Below, piece by piece: positions 39,363-49,652 of a stretch of 64,000 bases of DNA. Origin of the DNA: Candida dubliniensis CD36. Its lineage: Eukaryota; Ascomycota; Pichiomycetes; Serinales; Debaryomycetaceae. Every line of letters begins with the position of its first letter. Position 1 is the stretch's first letter. Position numbers and translations under genes: made by a program. The notes under the pieces were generated by a model. It saw only the letters and a program-made list of their open reading frames with translations, ran no database searches and had not been told where the DNA came from. Location of the stretch: positions 992,001 to 1,056,000 of the forward strand of contig NC_012867.1 of assembly GCF_000026945.1 (NCBI RefSeq), in the 5' to 3' direction.

Positions 39363-40994
39363 GAGTGTTAAAAAAAAAAAAAATTGTATTTCTTAATGAT
39401 AATATAGTAATAATAATAATACTATAGTAGTACCTTTTCCATACAAAGAAATAACGTAATTTGTAGAACGAAAGAAAGAAAGAAAAGGCAATTATCAAAG
39501 CCCTTGCCGTGTCATACATATCTTGTATTCTTATTTGTGATACTTTTTTTAATTCAAATGGGTAGAGTTTTGAGTAGAGTTTTTGTCGTTTCTATGTAAT
39601 AAGTTATTGTTGATATAATGGTTCGATTTTCTTCGTTAAATTAATTTATACGAACAAACCGATAGATCTCAATTGGATCCCCTCCTCCTTATCCTCCTCC
39701 CTCCTCCCTCCATCCCTCCGTCCCCCCGTCCCCCCTATAAGCTAATTTTGTCTAGAACCAGGGAAGATCAGGAGAGAAGAATTAGCAAAAAAAAAAAAAA
39801 AAACAAAAAACAAATACATTATTAATACAAGAAATTGTATGTGGTGGGGGAGGGGAAACTAAAGAAAGGAAACCAAACGATTTGATACTGATACTAATGA
39901 TTCTTTAATGTGGCAGTGGTAAGGAAAAAGAAGGAAATCAATAATGAGGAAGAAGAAGAATAAATACAGTTACTAGTAAAAAATTCACGGAAGTATACTC
40001 CCGTGTGGTACAATAGAGAAAGAAAAAAAAGGAGACAAAAAATTTTTTTCTTTCTTTCTTATTGTTAAACAAAGTATATATATATATAATGTACAAACCT
40101 ACCGTATAGAAGAAAAGAAGAAGAGATTGTATTGTGTTCAGAAGTTAGTTTACTATACTTACTTACAAATGAGGCTTTTGTTCTTTTATCGTTTAAGTTA
40201 GGAGGAGGAGGAGAAGGAGAAGGGGAGTGGGTTTAATGATGAATTTGTAGTTGTAGTTATTGTTGTTTATAACCGATATCTAAAGAATTTCCATGGAAAA
40301 TGAAGAAGGAAGGAAGGAAGGAAAGAAGAATTTATAAGGTGTGATTTAATTACTCATATATCTAATAACAATAAGATAAGTAACATGAGACATATATTAA
40401 TACTTTTTAGTTCTAGTGATGTAATTAGTCATCCTTTCCTTCCTTCCTTATAACCGCGGCATTGGATTGAGAGATTCCTTCATTTCAACTTCAACTTCAA
40501 TCATCACAAAATACATAAACGGCCCGCCGCCCGCCCCCAATTTGTTTATCACACAAAAATAAACTCCGAAATCATAATCATCATAATAATTTATTATTAT
40601 TGCAGTTTGGATGTCATTAGTCATTCTTCTCCTTCCTTTCCTTCCTATCCTTCCCCTCCACCACTACCATCACTACCATTCATTCATCGGTAAGTTTAAA
40701 TTTGTGTCAATTGATAACTGTTCGGTACTTAAGTTCCAGTTGTCACTATCACTAACAAATTACATTCTTCTAATTCTTCTTCTTCTTCTTCTTCAATAGT
40801 CCATAAACTTAACTTATTTCTTTTCCTTCTATTATAAATAGGTTGATATATCCCTTTCTCTTTCTCTTCTTTTCTCTTCTTTTCTTCTCTTTTCTTTCTT
40901 TCTTTCTATTCATTATTTATTTTATTTTATTTATTATTTTATTACATTTACTTTTAATCAACTAGATACCACCCCCCTTAGTACACTTATAATC
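39363..40994. other. Long intergenic region after RPS3
   Basis: 1.6 kb rich in simple sequence: a C/T-rich stretch (about 39679-39736), an A-run (39788-39802), a TA run (40074-40087), AAGG/TTCC repeats as an inverted pair (about 40306-40325 and 40433-40449), a GC-rich patch (about 40520-40539), a possible leader intron (40690-40799), and CTTT repeats before the next ORF. No protein gene seen. Confidence 0.45.
40690..40799 (+). other. Possible 5'-leader intron upstream of the ORF at 40995
   Basis: 110 bp with donor GTAAGT (40690-40695), a branch-like CACTAAC (40750-40756), a pyrimidine tract and acceptor TAG (40797-40799). It lies about 200 bp before ATG 40995. The flanking sequence is not convincingly coding, so if real it would be a leader intron. 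No transcript evidence is visible here. Confidence 0.3.
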
Positions 40995-41300
40995 ATGGAA
41001 CAACAACAACAACCATTACAATTACAATTTTTACAATTATCTACAGAAATTTCTCAACCATTTATAATTCCAAATATTTCACCAATATCAAGTCCGAAAT
41101 TACTTGCTAAATCATCAATTGAAGAAAATAAAATTGGAAAATTACCTAAAATGGGTTCAAATGTATTATCACCATTAGTAGTAATTGCTGAAGAAGTAGA
41201 AGAACAAAATCAAAATCAAAACCAAGGTCAAGAAGAATTGATTATTGATGATGGTGAATTAATATCAACTAGAAAATTATCTATACTTGATTTAAATTAA
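40995..41300 (+). CDS. Unidentified 101-residue protein
   Basis: Not recognised. From ATG 40995 it has a Gln/Leu-rich start (EQQQQPLQLQFLQL), then SQPFIIPNISPISSPKLLAKSSIEENKIGK, MGSNVLSPLVVIAEE, an NQ repeat, and the end GELISTRKLSILDLN. SP and SSP sites and RKxS (RKLS) look like possible kinase sites. It is likely disordered. The balanced composition outside the repeat and clean ATG and stop favour a real short gene, with a TTAAA-type repeat after the stop. Confidence 0.5.
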   Translation: MEQQQQPLQLQFLQLSTEISQPFIIPNISPISSPKLLAKSSIEENKIGKLPKMGSNVLSPLVVIAEEVEEQNQNQNQGQEELIIDDGELISTRKLSILDLN

Positions 41301-42313
41301 ATTAAATTAAACTAAATTAAACTAAGAAGAAAAGAGAAGAAAAGAGAAGAGATGTGGTTGTTGTTGATGTTGATGTTGATGTCGTTTATAATGAAATAAT
41401 TAATATATTTACAATTTTCTTATGTCTTTTATGCCTTATTTATTTAACTTATTTATTTATTTATTTAACTTATTTATTTATTTAACTTATTTTATAATAA
41501 TAATGATAGTGTTATGGTGGTTTTAATTTTGGAGTTTATATTTTATATTCAGACTATTAGTTTTATGTATTATTAATAATTAGATTTCTATATATATGAC
41601 ATATTATTATATATTATTACATATTATTACATATAAAACATTTTTGTTATGATTCAAAATATGTAATTATCATTCATCATCGAAATAAAAAAAAGGTAAA
41701 TAATCTCTTCTTCATTCTTTTGGAGCCTTGGCCCCAGTAGGGTCTTTTTTTTTTTTTCCTTTTTGTTTTTTTTGGGTTATGCCGTTGTTGTTCATAACAT
41801 CAATATATCATGATCTTAATTGCCTGATATATTACATTACACAACTACTACTACTACTGCTAATAATAATATCAACTCAGTTTATAAAACAAGTAATTGA
41901 TAATGCTACTCCGGGGGGAAGTAAATCAATCAATTGTTATTGCAAAACAAAGAACATCAACAAAGAACAAACAACATCAACAACATCATTATAAAAAATT
42001 CCTCTTCACCGAATCGGTCAAAAGGAACCTCCCCCCATTACCACCAAACATCCAAACATTCAAACAATAAACAATGAATAACAAAGAATAACAAAATAAT
42101 TCAAATTGAAATTATAGGATATTATTAAATGTGTGTATTATATGTATGTGCACGGTATGTACGGTATGTATGTAAGAATTTTTGAGAATTGAATAAATAA
42201 AATAAAATAAAATAAAATAAAATAATGCTGCTGCTGGTGGTGGTGCTGATTCTGGTGATTTTGGTGATTCTGGTGGTGTTGCTCCTCCTCTTTCTTTCTT
42301 TCTTTCTTTCTTT
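41301..42313. other. Convergent intergenic region
   Basis: About 1 kb of 3' flank: TTAAA repeats after the stop (41297-41323), a TTTA tandem repeat (41445-41490), A/T-rich DNA, an AAAAT repeat (42195-42222), and CTTT repeats next to the minus-strand gene (42291-42313). No gene seen. Confidence 0.4.
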
Positions 42314-44908
42314 CTATATATTAAAATCTTCAATTTCTGATATATTAGTAATCAGAGAAAATCTATTAGGTTGAATAACTGTAAATGCACCAGAAAATCT
42401 TTTAGAATTAATATGATTAATATTACCATTACCATTACCATTACCACTACCATTACTTGTACTTGTATTTGTATTTGTATTTGTTGTTGGAGTTGTTATT
42501 GAAGATCGTTTTTTTATTATTGAAAATTCTTTTAAACTAAATCGATTCCCATTACTATTTGTTGGACTTGATATTGTAGTTGTACTTGTTGTTGTTGTAC
42601 TTGTTGTTGTTGGTGATTGTGGTTGTACTTGTAGTTGTGGAGGAATGGAATATTGTTGTGAATTGTTAGAAGATTCTTGATATAAATCATTTAAACATAA
42701 TTTATATAATGATTTAATATTATTTAAATCTTGTTTAAATTGATTAAAAATTAATAATTTATCTTGATGTTCATCAATATTATGGAAATTTTTAATTGAA
42801 TTATTATATTTTTGAAAATATTTTAAATTAATTGTTAAATTTGATAATTTATTAATTAAATCATCTAAATGTATCAGCAGCAGCAGCAGCAGCAGCAGCA
42901 GTGGTGGTGGTGGTAATAATAATGATGATGTTGGTTTGGACATGAATGAATTGTTTAATACATTTGTAGTGGTATCCGTGACGACGGTGGTGGTGGTGGT
43001 GGTGGTGGTTTTATTTTTATTTTTATTTTTATTTTTGTTATTTAATTTTAATTGATTGACAAATTCAAATTTTTCAAATAATCCATTAATATTTGATAAA
43101 ATTAAATTATGATCAATTAATAAATTATGAATAATTTTTAATTTTGAAGAATTAAAATTTATTAAATTAAAATTTTTATCATTAATATTAAATTGATCCA
43201 TTAATTTATATAAAAAAAAATTGAATTTGCAAGGTTGATGATGATTAATTATTAATAATTGACAAATAAATAATTTTCTTAAATTATCAAATTTATTAAA
43301 ATAATAATTAATATTTTCTAATGATAAAGATGAAGATGATAAAGATTTGGATTTGGATTTGAAATCCAAATTTTTTCCATAACCATTATGGCTAGTAGTA
43401 AATGATTCATTCTCTTGATTTAATATATCCAATTTAATATTATTCATTAAACAATATTGTTCTAATAATTCTCCATTCATAAATGGTAATAATTTAATTA
43501 TAGAATTTTGTAAATTTAAATTCAATAACAGTAAAATATGATATAAATATTGTTTCAATTTTTCAAATTCTTCATTATGATCAACATGATCAATATGATC
43601 AATATTATTATTACCTTGAAATTGTTCACCATATTCTTTTAGATTAATTAATTTTTGATTAATTTTATAATTCATTATTAAAAATTTTTGTAAATTTAAT
43701 AAAATTTGATTTGATTCAATTATTAATTTAAATTTTTTCACTTTGATTAATTTCATAGATATATAAATTATAATTTTAAATAATTTAAATTGAATTTTCA
43801 TTGATAATCCATGACCATGACCATAACCATGACTATATCCATAACCATAACCATTACTATTATTATTACTATTATATTTCAATAATTGTTGTTGTTTTAA
43901 TAAATAAATTATCATTAATATTATTAATATAATGATTTTCATATTATTATAATTATAATTATAATTTAATTCATATTGACGATTTAAAATTTTTAATATA
44001 GTTCCATCATTATTAATTGAATAAATAAATGAATCATAATCATAATCATAATTATCATCATAATTATCATCATCATTTTTAAATTTATTATTATTTATTG
44101 AATGATCATTATTTTCTGATAAATTATTGTTACTATTATTATCCTTACTATTATTATTATTATCCTTACTATCCTTACCATTATTAATATCATTTTTAAT
44201 TGATAATATCATTGAATCTTTTAATAAATTATTTGATAAAACTAAATTATATTGAAATTTTTCCCAAAATTCATTTAATTTATTTTCTAATGATAAATAT
44301 CGTTTAATAAATTTACTAAAATTTTCTGTATTAAATGATATTTGATTATTAATTAATGAATCATAATAATATTTAAAATCAAATTCAATTGTTTCTTTGG
44401 GTGTTATTGGTTGCAGCAGGGTAGTACTTAATTTACGTAATGGATGATTAATATAATGATTTTGTTGTTGTTGTTGTGGTTGTTGATGATGTTGTTGATG
44501 TTGTTGATGTTGTTGATGTATATATGATGGTTGTGGAGGAGCAGGAGGTAAAGGGAAAAAATCATCAATTAATTGATTATGAATTGCATTTTTATTATAA
44601 TTTGTTTGATTTGATGTTGTAGTTGTAGAATTTGATTTAATTGAAGGTGATGATAATAATCCATTACCACCACTTAGGTTATTATTACTATTACTATTAT
44701 TATTATTATTATTAACTTTTGTTTGAGTTGATTCTTCAATCCCCCAATCACTCATTTCACCTCCAACATCATGATCATCATCAACAACTTCAGTATGTAT
44801 CAGTTGTATCGGCACTTCTGAACCCTGTCTTGTTGTTGATCTCAATGGTGAATTATTATTAGGATGATATAAATAATTCGATAAAGGATTAAACCTATCG
44901 AAATTCAT
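42314..44908 (-). CDS. Unidentified large Asn-rich protein, helical core
   Basis: Not recognised with confidence. 864 residues from ATG 44908 (a TTG lies three codons upstream). A disordered N-terminus has MSDWGIEES and Gln/His runs. A helical core follows from about 180 (KETIEFDFKYYYDSLINNQISF, then KRYLSLENKLNEFWEKFQYNL) and is broken by long Asn/Asp and Ser tracts. The C-terminus has FSLKEFSIIKKRSS, FSGAFTVIQPNRFSLI and ends NISEIEDFNI. Mdm36-type mitochondrial morphology proteins are one thing it might be compared with, but I cannot show that. Nine consecutive CTG codons (residues 670-678) are poly-Ser in this clade. Confidence 0.65.
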   Translation of the reverse strand: MNFDRFNPLSNYLYHPNNNSPLRSTTRQGSEVPIQLIHTEVVDDDHDVGGEMSDWGIEESTQTKVNNNNNNSNSNNNLSGGNGLLSSPSIKSNSTTTTSNQTNYNKNAIHNQLIDDFFPLPPAPPQPSYIHQQHQQHQQHHQQPQQQQQNHYINHPLRKLSTTLLQPITPKETIEFDFKYYYDSLINNQISFNTENFSKFIKRYLSLENKLNEFWEKFQYNLVLSNNLLKDSMILSIKNDINNGKDSKDNNNNSKDNNSNNNLSENNDHSINNNKFKNDDDNYDDNYDYDYDSFIYSINNDGTILKILNRQYELNYNYNYNNMKIIILIILMIIYLLKQQQLLKYNSNNNSNGYGYGYSHGYGHGHGLSMKIQFKLFKIIIYISMKLIKVKKFKLIIESNQILLNLQKFLIMNYKINQKLINLKEYGEQFQGNNNIDHIDHVDHNEEFEKLKQYLYHILLLLNLNLQNSIIKLLPFMNGELLEQYCLMNNIKLDILNQENESFTTSHNGYGKNLDFKSKSKSLSSSSLSLENINYYFNKFDNLRKLFICQLLIINHHQPCKFNFFLYKLMDQFNINDKNFNLINFNSSKLKIIHNLLIDHNLILSNINGLFEKFEFVNQLKLNNKNKNKNKNKTTTTTTTTVVTDTTTNVLNNSFMSKPTSSLLLPPPPLLLLLLLLLIHLDDLINKLSNLTINLKYFQKYNNSIKNFHNIDEHQDKLLIFNQFKQDLNNIKSLYKLCLNDLYQESSNNSQQYSIPPQLQVQPQSPTTTSTTTTSTTTISSPTNSNGNRFSLKEFSIIKKRSSITTPTTNTNTNTSTSNGSGNGNGNGNINHINSKRFSGAFTVIQPNRFSLITNISEIEDFNI
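42875..42901 (-). repeat. CTG x9 codon run (poly-Ser in CUG-Ser1 code)
   Basis: (CAG)9 on the plus strand, read as nine CTG codons in the gene at 42314-44908. Preceded by TTA-Leu and CCA-Pro runs. Under the standard code it would be poly-Leu; in this clade it is poly-Ser. Confidence 0.8.
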
Positions 44909-46093
44909 ATTTGTCAATTATCAATCACTATTACTATTACTATACTTTGTTATTGTTATTGTTATTTAATGAATTCATCACAAAAAAAAAATTCTTGATT
45001 AGTAAGGAGGAAGAAATGAATGAATGAAAAAAAACCAAAAAAAAAAAACCAAAAACAACAACAAATTCAGGGTGTTTTAAATGTTAAATGTATTAATTAA
45101 TTAAGTAGTCTTGATTTGTTTTGATTTGTTTTGATTTGTTAGAAATTATATTAAAGATAATGAATAAAGGAATGGATATATAAGTATGAATTAAAATAGG
45201 AGGACAAAAAAAAAAAAAAAGGGGAGGGGGTGAGGAAACGTGAAAGAGAGAGGGAGATTTTGAAACTAATCTATAATGAAATGATCTTTTCAAATGATGA
45301 TGATGATGATGATGTTGATGATGATAATTATTAATTTGTTAATTGTTAATTGTTGATTGTTAATTGTTGATTGTTTTATTATGATGAACTTCTTTTTTTC
45401 TTTTTTAAAAGCTTGTGAAAGATTGTGATCTGTAAAGTGTGCGTGTACAATTGACAAAAAAAAAAAACAACAACAAACCAAATGCGCAATTGCTTAAGAT
45501 GGTAACTAAGATTTCCTAATTGAGTAACCACAACATATCATATATCTTATATCATCATAACATCATAACATCATAACCAAACTAAAACTACAATCATCTT
45601 TAACGTTGTTGTTGTTGTTGCTTATTCTCTTATCTGAAATTCCGTTAAATCATTCATAATATATGTATATATCCAACCCTAGGTTATTATTATTATTATT
45701 ATTATTATAGAGAAATTGAAAATCAATTAATCCCCCAAAGATGATCATGATGATCGTGATGATGATTTAGTGGTTATGCGAGATCAACAATAATCACACA
45801 AAAACCCCACCAATGAAAATGAATTTTGGACCCCCCCTCTGATTCCTTCCCTCTTCATTTCATTTCATTTCAGTTCAGTTCAGTTAACTACTCTTTAAAT
45901 CAAGTAAATAATAAGTATAGGATAGAAAATTTGATAAAATCAATTACTCTAAAAAAGTAACAACAAAGTTTATTATTGTAATATAATAACTACGTTAATA
46001 ACTACGTTAATAGCTTGTATTTTCTTAAAAAAAAAAAAAAAAAAGGATATATCTCCATCTTTGGTTGACAGGCAAAGGCGTCAGAGACAGAGT

Positions 46094-46124
<31 letters not shown>

Positions 46125-46545
46125 AGTGCCCATCTCCAGTGGTTTGATGAATACTAGGTAGTCCGGTAACCAAAGAGACTTGGGTTGGGTTAGACCTGGT
46201 GTTTACCTAACTACTTTACAATTATCAATAAAACCGTATAAACATATATACCACTACTGTATCTGTATAATAATATTCTTTTCTACTTAATTATTAAAAC
46301 ATATATTGAATAGATAAGACTATATATATATATAGTATAATACATAATAAAAGAAAAAAAAAACAACCCCCAAACCAAAGAAATTCGAGTTAATATATAT
46401 ACATATATATATATATATAATTGAAATTGAAATTGAAAATAAAAATGAAAATGTTTATTATTAACGAACTAACTAATAAACTAATGAACTAACTTATTTG
46501 ATACACTTTTATTATATTATTATTATTATTATTACTATTATTATA
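44909..46545. other. Long intergenic region downstream of the MSS11-like locus
   Basis: 1.6 kb. It contains an ATG/ATC trinucleotide run (45296-45324), A-runs, a TTA run (45684-45707), a TA run (about 46096-46123), more TA runs near 46322-46333 and 46404-46418, and a less AT-rich patch at about 46060-46215 of unknown meaning. No gene seen. Confidence 0.4.
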
Positions 46546-47752
46546 TTATTCATAACCTGGTCCTGATCCCATCAGACTTAACCAATCAGTAGTAATTATC
46601 GGTGCATCATCATCATCATCATCATCATTATCATTATGATCATTATGATCATTATGATCACCATTGTTAACATTGTTACCATTGTTTCCATTATTATCAT
46701 TATTTCCATTATTTCCATTACCGGAATTTCCATCACTTAATTCAATACCTTCGAAAAAATTAGGTTGCAGCATTCCTCCTCCTCCTCCTGGTTGTTGCAG
46801 AAATTGATTTTGATTTGGTGGCATAGTAAACAACATTCTTTCCGATGATATAGTATTAAATTGTAAATTATTATTATTATTATTAGTAGTAGTAATAGTA
46901 GTAGAATTATTAATAGAATTATTATTATTATCATCCATATTACTATTGGCAAATTCATTAAAATCATCTAATAATAAATTACCCAGGAAAAATGCATCAT
47001 CAAATACTCCATTAACAACATCTTGTTTATTATTATTATGATTATTATTGTTCAAAGGTAGAGATTGTTGTTGTTGTGGTTGTTGTTGTTGATGATGTTG
47101 ATGATGTTGTTGATCTTTGGTAGATAACATTCCTTGATTTTGAATTTGAGGTGAAACATCAAATGAATTATTAGAAGTAGTGAAAGATTGAGAAGATGAT
47201 AATTGTTGTTGACTCTGTTGTTGGTGTTGGTGTTGTTGTTGAGTAGATTGACGTCTTGAATTCTTTTGCTGTTGTTTTCTTGTTGACTTTTGTCCTCGAT
47301 TGGTGGTGGTGGTAGTGGTGTTGGTTGTGGTAACATTTTTAGGTTGTTGAGCAGGTGGTTGAAATGGCAGCAGTTTTTGCAGTGACAGTTGTTGCTGCAG
47401 TTGCTGTTGCTGTTGCAGTTGCTGTTGTGATTGATTATTTAAATATTTTTGTCTTTGTAAATTATTTTGATTTTCCATTTGTAATAAATTCATTTGATAA
47501 TCATCAACTGATTGTCTATGTAATTTTGGTGATACACCACCACCACCACCACTAGTATTGTTATTTCCTGAAGTAGGTTGAGTTTGTGGTGCCAGTGCAG
47601 GTCGTTGATCTTGTCGTTGTTGGACTTGTTGTTGGACTTGTTGTTGTTGTTGTTGTAGTGGTTGTGATTGTGGTTGTCCATTATTAATAATAGGCAGTCT
47701 TTGAGACAGTGTCAGTAATTGACGTTGAAATTTCTTTTGTCTTTGCTGTTGC

Positions 47753-47783
<31 letters not shown>

Positions 47784-48066
47784 GGAATTGAAATTTCAAT
47801 TGTTGTAATCTTGCTTGTGATTGTAATTGTTCATTACTTGGTGACATATTTGATTGAAAATTATTACTTCCAGGTGGTCTCATTTGATTAGCAGATATTG
47901 CAGAAAGATTATTTGGAACACCACTTTGTTGTTGACGAGGACCAAAATTATTAATCGGTTGTTGTTGTTGTTGCTGTTGTTGTTGCATCATCGCCTGTTG
48001 ATGTAGTCTTTGTTGTTGCAACAATTGTTGTTGTTGCTGTTGCTGTTGTTGTTGTTGTTGCTGTTG
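46546..48066 (-). pseudogene. MSS11: MSS11-like regulator, C-terminal part, beyond an in-frame stop
   Basis: Same reading frame as the LisH ORF at 48067-48531, separated from it only by one TAA. It has 506 sense codons rich in Gln, Asn and Ser: Q-runs, a basic stretch (RGQKSTRKQQQKNSRRQ), then the acidic, hydrophobic VFDDAFFLGNLLLDDFNEF that looks like an activation region, and an Asn/Gly/Asp tail ending TDWLSLMGSGPGYE. The first ATG inside is at 47991. Nearly all its 'Leu' codons in Q-runs are CTG, thus Ser. Either the gene is truncated, the stop is read through, or the base is an assembly or sequence error. Confidence 0.6.
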
Positions 48067-48531
48067 TTATTGCTGCTGCTGCTGTTGCTGTTGTTGTTGT
48101 TGTTGTTGTATCTGCTGTTGTTGCTGAAACATTCTTTGTTGTAAAATCATTTGTTGTTGAGGAGTTAATATCCCTGATGGATTTGTCAATTGATTTAAAT
48201 TAGGATTAATTGAAGATTGAATTGACCATAATAACCCCCACCATTCATCTAAAAAAGTATTTTTATAATCAAGACCACTATTTTCTAATGAATAACCATA
48301 AGAAGTTGTAGTTGATTTAGGAATGGTATTATTACATTCTGTTAATAATGTTTGAGCAGTTTCTTCTAATCCATTAGTTTTGAAATAATTATATAAATGA
48401 GCTAATAATAATTGTTGAGAATCATGAGATTGTTTATCTGATACTGGCAGGGATGAGTTGGTAATATTTTTTTGTTGTCTTTGTTGTTGATGTTGGTAAT
48501 GTTGTTGTTGTTGTGATGGTTGTTTTGACAT
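48067..48531 (-). CDS. MSS11: MSS11-like LisH transcription regulator, N-terminal part
   Basis: Mss11 acts with Flo8 in filamentous growth and adhesion genes. 154 residues before a TAA. A Gln-rich start is followed by the LisH motif (about 39-68, QQLLLAHLYNYFKTNGLEET) and NTFLDEWWGLLWSIQSSINP (about 91-110), the EWW element shared by Mss11 and Flo8. The 'SQQLL-AH-YNY' form is closer to Mss11. The frame stops inside the poly-Gln run, where CAA would be expected, and continues open for another 506 codons. LisH mediates partner contact, so the short form might still bind Flo8 without the activation region (inference). Confidence 0.7.
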   Translation of the reverse strand: MSKQPSQQQQHYQHQQQRQQKNITNSSLPVSDKQSHDSQQLLLAHLYNYFKTNGLEETAQTLLTECNNTIPKSTTTSYGYSLENSGLDYKNTFLDEWWGLLWSIQSSINPNLNQLTNPSGILTPQQQMILQQRMFQQQQQIQQQQQQQQQQQQQ

Positions 48532-49652
48532 CTCATGTGGTAAACTATATTAAATTAAATTAAACAAACTATAAATTCCCAAAATCTGTTAATTTATTCC
48601 ATGTGAAATAAATATTAAAATAGATATTACAATAGATATATAGAAGAAGGAAAATTCAAAAAAGCGTTTATAATATATGTGTATGAGTGTGTGTGTGTAT
48701 GTGTGTGTGTGACAGTGACATGATTTTGAGTAAGAGAAAGTTGAAAAAAAAAAAAACAAAAAACAAAAGGAAGAATTGTGAGTGTGTGAGTGTGTGAGTG
48801 TGTGTGTGTGTGTGTCTAACACAATATTGTTTTTTTTTTTTTTTTTTTTTCTCTTCCAGTACACTACTCTGTTTCACGCCTTATTAGAGTTTAATTCCAA
48901 ATTGAATTTACACACACTTATCTATCCATATATATATATATAAATATATATTATATATTATTAGATTAGGTCGTGTTAATTGTATTCAATTGTTAGAGAC
49001 TAATTACTGTTACTACTACCACTTCTTCTTCTTCTTCTTCTTCAGTAAATGGTTGATTCAAATAATTTTATATTAAATTGTTTTAATTTTCCTTCCCCTC
49101 TCTGTCTATCTCTTATTATTTATACTATAAATCAACTGAAAGTGAAGGATTAAAAAAAAAAAATTGAAATGAAGATCACATTATATACTATGGAACTAAA
49201 ACAATTTTAAACTACACACAAGGTTGATAGATAACAGGTCAGTATTATTCATTTTACCTTCCTTCTATATCATATATTAAGTTAACTTTTTATATACCAT
49301 ATACCCCATGCCGCCCCCTCCTTTGAATTTGAAGTTGCACCTGAACCTTTATATATAGGTGGATGGGCGGGCGCGGAAGAACAATTCCGATCTTCTCCCC
49401 ACTCTTAATATATATCTCTCTATTTCTCTTTAATTCTTATAGTATAAGAATCATTTACTCTATTATCCCCCTTCTAAATATACTGGTTATACTATACTTA
49501 TGCATAACTACCTATACATTCATTGGGAAACTATACTTTTTATTCATTTCATTGCAAAAATTCAGTACATATAATACTATCTATTAATTAATTCAGTACC
49601 ATACCATACCATACACACATACATACATAGAAAATACAATTTTTACAATTAA
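48532..49652. other. MSS11-like gene upstream region
   Basis: 1.1 kb with GT/GTGA repeats (48678-48712 and 48780-48816), a T-run (48830-48850), TA and CTT repeats, and a long leader-like AT-rich stretch, as is common for filamentation-regulator promoters. A 74-codon plus-strand ORF (49363-49587) is hydrophobic and not convincing. Confidence 0.4.

Noticed and set aside
46131..46215. C/D-box snoRNA (TGATGA present)
   Set aside because: No CTGA D box at a proper distance and no terminal stem seen.
49363..49587. 74-codon plus-strand ORF upstream of the MSS11-like gene
   Set aside because: Hydrophobic product of AT-rich DNA without family resemblance.
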